From positions 124,001 to 188,000 of the forward strand of contig NZ_JAAMFG010000017.1 of assembly GCF_011064545.1 (NCBI RefSeq): a DNA stretch of 64,000 bases, read 5' to 3'. This document shows positions 61,989 to 64,000 of this stretch, in pieces. Within the stretch, counting starts at the first letter, position 1, and every line of letters begins with the position of its first letter. A model generated the notes under the pieces. It was not told the origin of the DNA. It did no database searches and worked only from the letters and a program-made list of their open reading frames with translations. The DNA comes from Wenzhouxiangella sp. XN24. Lineage in GTDB: Bacteria; Pseudomonadota; Gammaproteobacteria; Steroidobacterales; XN24. Position numbers and translations under genes: made by a program.

Positions 61989-62507
61989 ATGAGCAAACCG
62001 GAATTCGTCTCGTTGAACATCGCCGTCCTGACCGTCTCCGACAGCCGCGGCGAGGATGAAGACAAGTCGGGCAAGCTGCTGGTCGAGCGACTGACCAAGG
62101 CGGGCCACCGCTGCGCGGAGAAGCGCATCGTGCGGGACGACGTCTACGCGATCCGCGCCGTGGTGTCGGCGTGGATCGCCGCTCCCGAAGTGCACGCCGT
62201 GATCACCACCGGCGGCACCGGCGTCACGGGGCGCGACGGCACGCCGGAAGCCGTGGCGCCGCTGCTCGACAAGGTGCTCGACGGCTTCGGCGAGATCTTC
62301 CGCATGATCTCCTGGCAGCAGATCAAGACTTCCACCATCCAGTCGCGCGCCGTCGCAGGGGTCGCCAACGGCACCTACATCTTCTGCCTGCCCGGCTCTT
62401 CCGGCGCCTGCGCCACCGGCTGGGACGAGATCATCGCGGCGCAGCTCGACCGGCGCACGCGGCCGTGCAACCTGGTGGAGCTGATGCCGAGGCTGCTGGA
62501 GACGTGA
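61989..62507 (+). CDS. moaB: Molybdopterin adenylyltransferase-type protein MoaB
   Basis: 172 residues from ATG 61989. LNIAVLTVSDSRGEDEDKSGKLLVERL, HAVITTGGTGVTGRDGTPEAVAPLLDK, GEIFRMISWQQIKTSTIQSRAVAGVANGTYIFCLPGSSGACATGWDEIIAAQLD and the end RTRPCNLVELMPRL match MoaB. It adenylates or binds molybdopterin ahead of MoeA. Archaeal and some bacterial MoaB proteins serve tungsten enzymes, which agrees with the tup importer. Confidence 0.93.
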   Translation: MSKPEFVSLNIAVLTVSDSRGEDEDKSGKLLVERLTKAGHRCAEKRIVRDDVYAIRAVVSAWIAAPEVHAVITTGGTGVTGRDGTPEAVAPLLDKVLDGFGEIFRMISWQQIKTSTIQSRAVAGVANGTYIFCLPGSSGACATGWDEIIAAQLDRRTRPCNLVELMPRLLET

Positions 62508-63583
62508 GGCGCGACGACGGGCGGGCGCTGGTGGTCGGCACCCAGAAAGGCCTGTTCATCGCGACACCCTCGGCCGAGGGATGGCAGCTCGATGGACCGC
62601 ACATCGCCGGCTACGAGATCATCCACACCTGTGCGCCACCCGATGAACCGGGCGTGCTCTACGCGGCGGCGAGCCACAAGGTCTGGGGATCGCACATCTA
62701 TCGCAGCGAAGACGGGGGCCGTAACTGGACCTCCCTGCCGAGCGCGCCACAGCATCCGCCCGGCGTGCATCGCACTGCGCTGAAAGCCATCTGGTACCTG
62801 GCCGCAGCACCGGGCGGCCGGCTCTATGCCGGGATCGATCCGGCAGGGCTGTTCCTGAGCGACGATCGGGCCGCCAGCTGGCAGGCGGTGACGGGGCTCA
62901 ACGCGCATCCGACACGAGACAGCTGGGAGCCGGCACGCGGCGGGTTCTCGCTGCATTCCATCTACATCGACCCGATGAATCCCGCCCGGCTGTGGGCCGC
63001 GATCTCTGCGGGAGGCGTGTATCGCAGCGAAGACGGCGGGAGGCGCTGGACGCCGGCCAATCACGGCGTCCGGGCGGAAAACCTGCCCACACCGTACCCG
63101 GAAAGCGGCCACAACGTGCATCGCCTGGTCATGCACCCGGCCCGGCCGGACCGACTCTACCGCCAGTGCTACCACGGCACGTGGCGCAGCGACGACGGGG
63201 GGCGCAGCTGGATCGAGATCACGGCCGGCCTGCCGGGCAACTTCGGCTACGCCATCGCGGTCGATCCGCGCGACCCGGACACGGTGTTCCAGGTGCCCGA
63301 GTCGGACTCGCACATGCGCGCCGTGGTGGACGGGCGGCTCCGCGTGTATTGCAGCCGTGACGCCGGCGCCACCTGGCGCTCCATGAGCGATGGCCTGCCC
63401 GCCGCGCATGCGTGGATCACCGTACTGCGGGAGGCGCTGGATGCGGACGATGCGGGCGGCGTGTTCTTCGGCACGTCCGGCGGCCACGTCTTCGCCAGCC
63501 TCGACGGCGCCCGGACGTGGGAACCGGTCGCCGGTTTCCTGCCCCGCGTGCTCTCGGTCAAGGCATTGCGGAGGCCCTCTTGA
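62504..63583 (+). CDS. Asp-box (BNR/sialidase-like) beta-propeller protein
   Basis: 359 residues from GTG 62504, overlapping the moaB stop (GTGA). At least six Asp-box motifs occur: SEDGGRNW, SDDRAASW, SEDGGRRW, SDDGGRSW, SRDAGATW and SLDGARTW, spaced as in sialidase or Vps10-type propellers. No signal peptide is apparent, so despite the sialidase resemblance it may be cytosolic. The catalytic residues of sialidases are not evident. It is translationally coupled to the molybdenum genes on both sides, but its role there is unknown. Confidence 0.75.
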   Translation: MRRDDGRALVVGTQKGLFIATPSAEGWQLDGPHIAGYEIIHTCAPPDEPGVLYAAASHKVWGSHIYRSEDGGRNWTSLPSAPQHPPGVHRTALKAIWYLAAAPGGRLYAGIDPAGLFLSDDRAASWQAVTGLNAHPTRDSWEPARGGFSLHSIYIDPMNPARLWAAISAGGVYRSEDGGRRWTPANHGVRAENLPTPYPESGHNVHRLVMHPARPDRLYRQCYHGTWRSDDGGRSWIEITAGLPGNFGYAIAVDPRDPDTVFQVPESDSHMRAVVDGRLRVYCSRDAGATWRSMSDGLPAAHAWITVLREALDADDAGGVFFGTSGGHVFASLDGARTWEPVAGFLPRVLSVKALRRPS

Positions 63584-64000
63584 CCGATCTCCTCGACCTG
63601 CTCTGCGCACGCGACGGCATCGTCTGCACGACGGGGGCGGGCGGCAAGAAAAGCGTGCTGTTCGCGATCGCCGCAAGACACCCCGGGCGAATCGCGTTCA
63701 CCACGACGGTGCGCACCCTGCCGCCGCCCGCCAGTCTCGGCGCTCGGATCGTCATCGCGCCCGAGGATCGGCTGGAGCAGGACATCGTCGCGCTCGGGGA
63801 CGCGCGCTTCGTCGCCTACGCCTGCCCGGGCAGCAAGCCCGGTCGACTGGCGGGCGTGCCGCCGCCCAGGATCGACGCCCTGCATGCCGCCCTTCATTTC
63901 GACATCACGCTCGTTAAGGCCGATGGCGCCCGCATGCGCTGGGTCAAAGCGCCTTCGGCCGAAGAGCCTGTGCTGCCGCCGGGCATCACCACGCTGATTC
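63580..64000 (+). CDS. yqeC: YqeC-like accessory protein for Mo hydroxylases (3' truncated by window)
   Basis: 140 residues are visible from TTG 63580, which overlaps the previous stop (TTGA), before the window ends. The N-terminus LLCARDGIVCTTGAGGKKSVLFAIAARHPGRIAFTTTVRTLPPP has the P-loop-like GAGGKK(S/T) motif, and FDITLVKADGARMRWVKAPSAEEPVLPPGITTLI continues the family pattern. YqeC is associated with selenium-dependent molybdenum hydroxylases. The likely next genes lie beyond 64000. Confidence 0.8.
   Translation, partial: MTDLLDLLCARDGIVCTTGAGGKKSVLFAIAARHPGRIAFTTTVRTLPPPASLGARIVIAPEDRLEQDIVALGDARFVAYACPGSKPGRLAGVPPPRIDALHAALHFDITLVKADGARMRWVKAPSAEEPVLPPGITTLI

Overview
The window is a GC-rich, densely coded chromosomal segment, most likely from a free-living gammaproteobacterium. 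The evidence for that placement is a fused chorismate mutase-prephenate dehydrogenase, a fused aspartate kinase-homoserine dehydrogenase, a SrkA-type kinase, a YgbA-like protein and a glutathione-dependent formaldehyde pathway. I cannot name the genus. No rRNA, tRNA, CRISPR array, phage gene or transposase was seen.

Layout. 1-6.2 kb: end of a large NAD-glutamate dehydrogenase, an NYN-domain protein, phosphoglycerate mutase, an aldo/keto reductase and a copper-type P-ATPase coupled to a 50-residue membrane protein. 6.3-15.5 kb: one minus-strand acyl-CoA catabolic operon (thiolase, FadJ-like fusion, two crotonases, acyl-CoA dehydrogenase, nitronate monooxygenase-like protein, alpha-methylacyl-CoA racemase-like protein, patatin). 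15.7-24.1 kb: murI, a HerA-like ATPase, an MFS carrier, tyrA, then a CoA-transferase/ThDP-enzyme pair. 24.1-28.5 kb: an arsenic module (arsR-arsC-acr3) lying between two copies of an unusual repeat cassette, followed by thrC and thrA. 31-36.3 kb: a NahK-like kinase, hemP, a methyltransferase, the fghA/frmA formaldehyde pair and a saccharopine-dehydrogenase-like reductase. 36.3-40.5 kb: an ATP-grasp / alpha-E / zinc metallopeptidase / Anbu cluster. 40.5-46.5 kb: an RRM protein, a DEAD-box helicase, srkA, a YgbA-like protein, a divergent Rieske-like Tat protein and an ankyrin protein. 46.6-64 kb: a membrane-anchored periplasmic formate dehydrogenase locus with its chaperone and accessory proteins, two regulators, a tungstate-type ABC importer lacking its binding protein, and mobA-moeA-moaB leading into a truncated yqeC.

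How the parts work together. The last 17 kb form a coherent molybdenum/tungsten enzyme block: metal import, cofactor synthesis, chaperone-assisted Tat export, and the Cys-type formate dehydrogenase itself. Two sequences matching the sigma-54 -24/-12 consensus lie upstream of tupB and torD. The sigma-54 activator encoded between the two gene groups has a receiver domain lacking key phosphorylation residues, so the two halves may form one regulon.

The most unusual feature is a repeat cassette present twice in the same orientation (about 24150-24776 and 26832-27208), on either side of the arsenic genes. Each cassette is capped by two long stem-loops. All four share a conserved loop while their stems differ with compensatory base changes. 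Each cassette has a different tandem-repeat core (39-bp units versus 49-bp units). The second copy runs into thrC and supplies its last codons and stop codon. I do not recognise this repeat as a described family.
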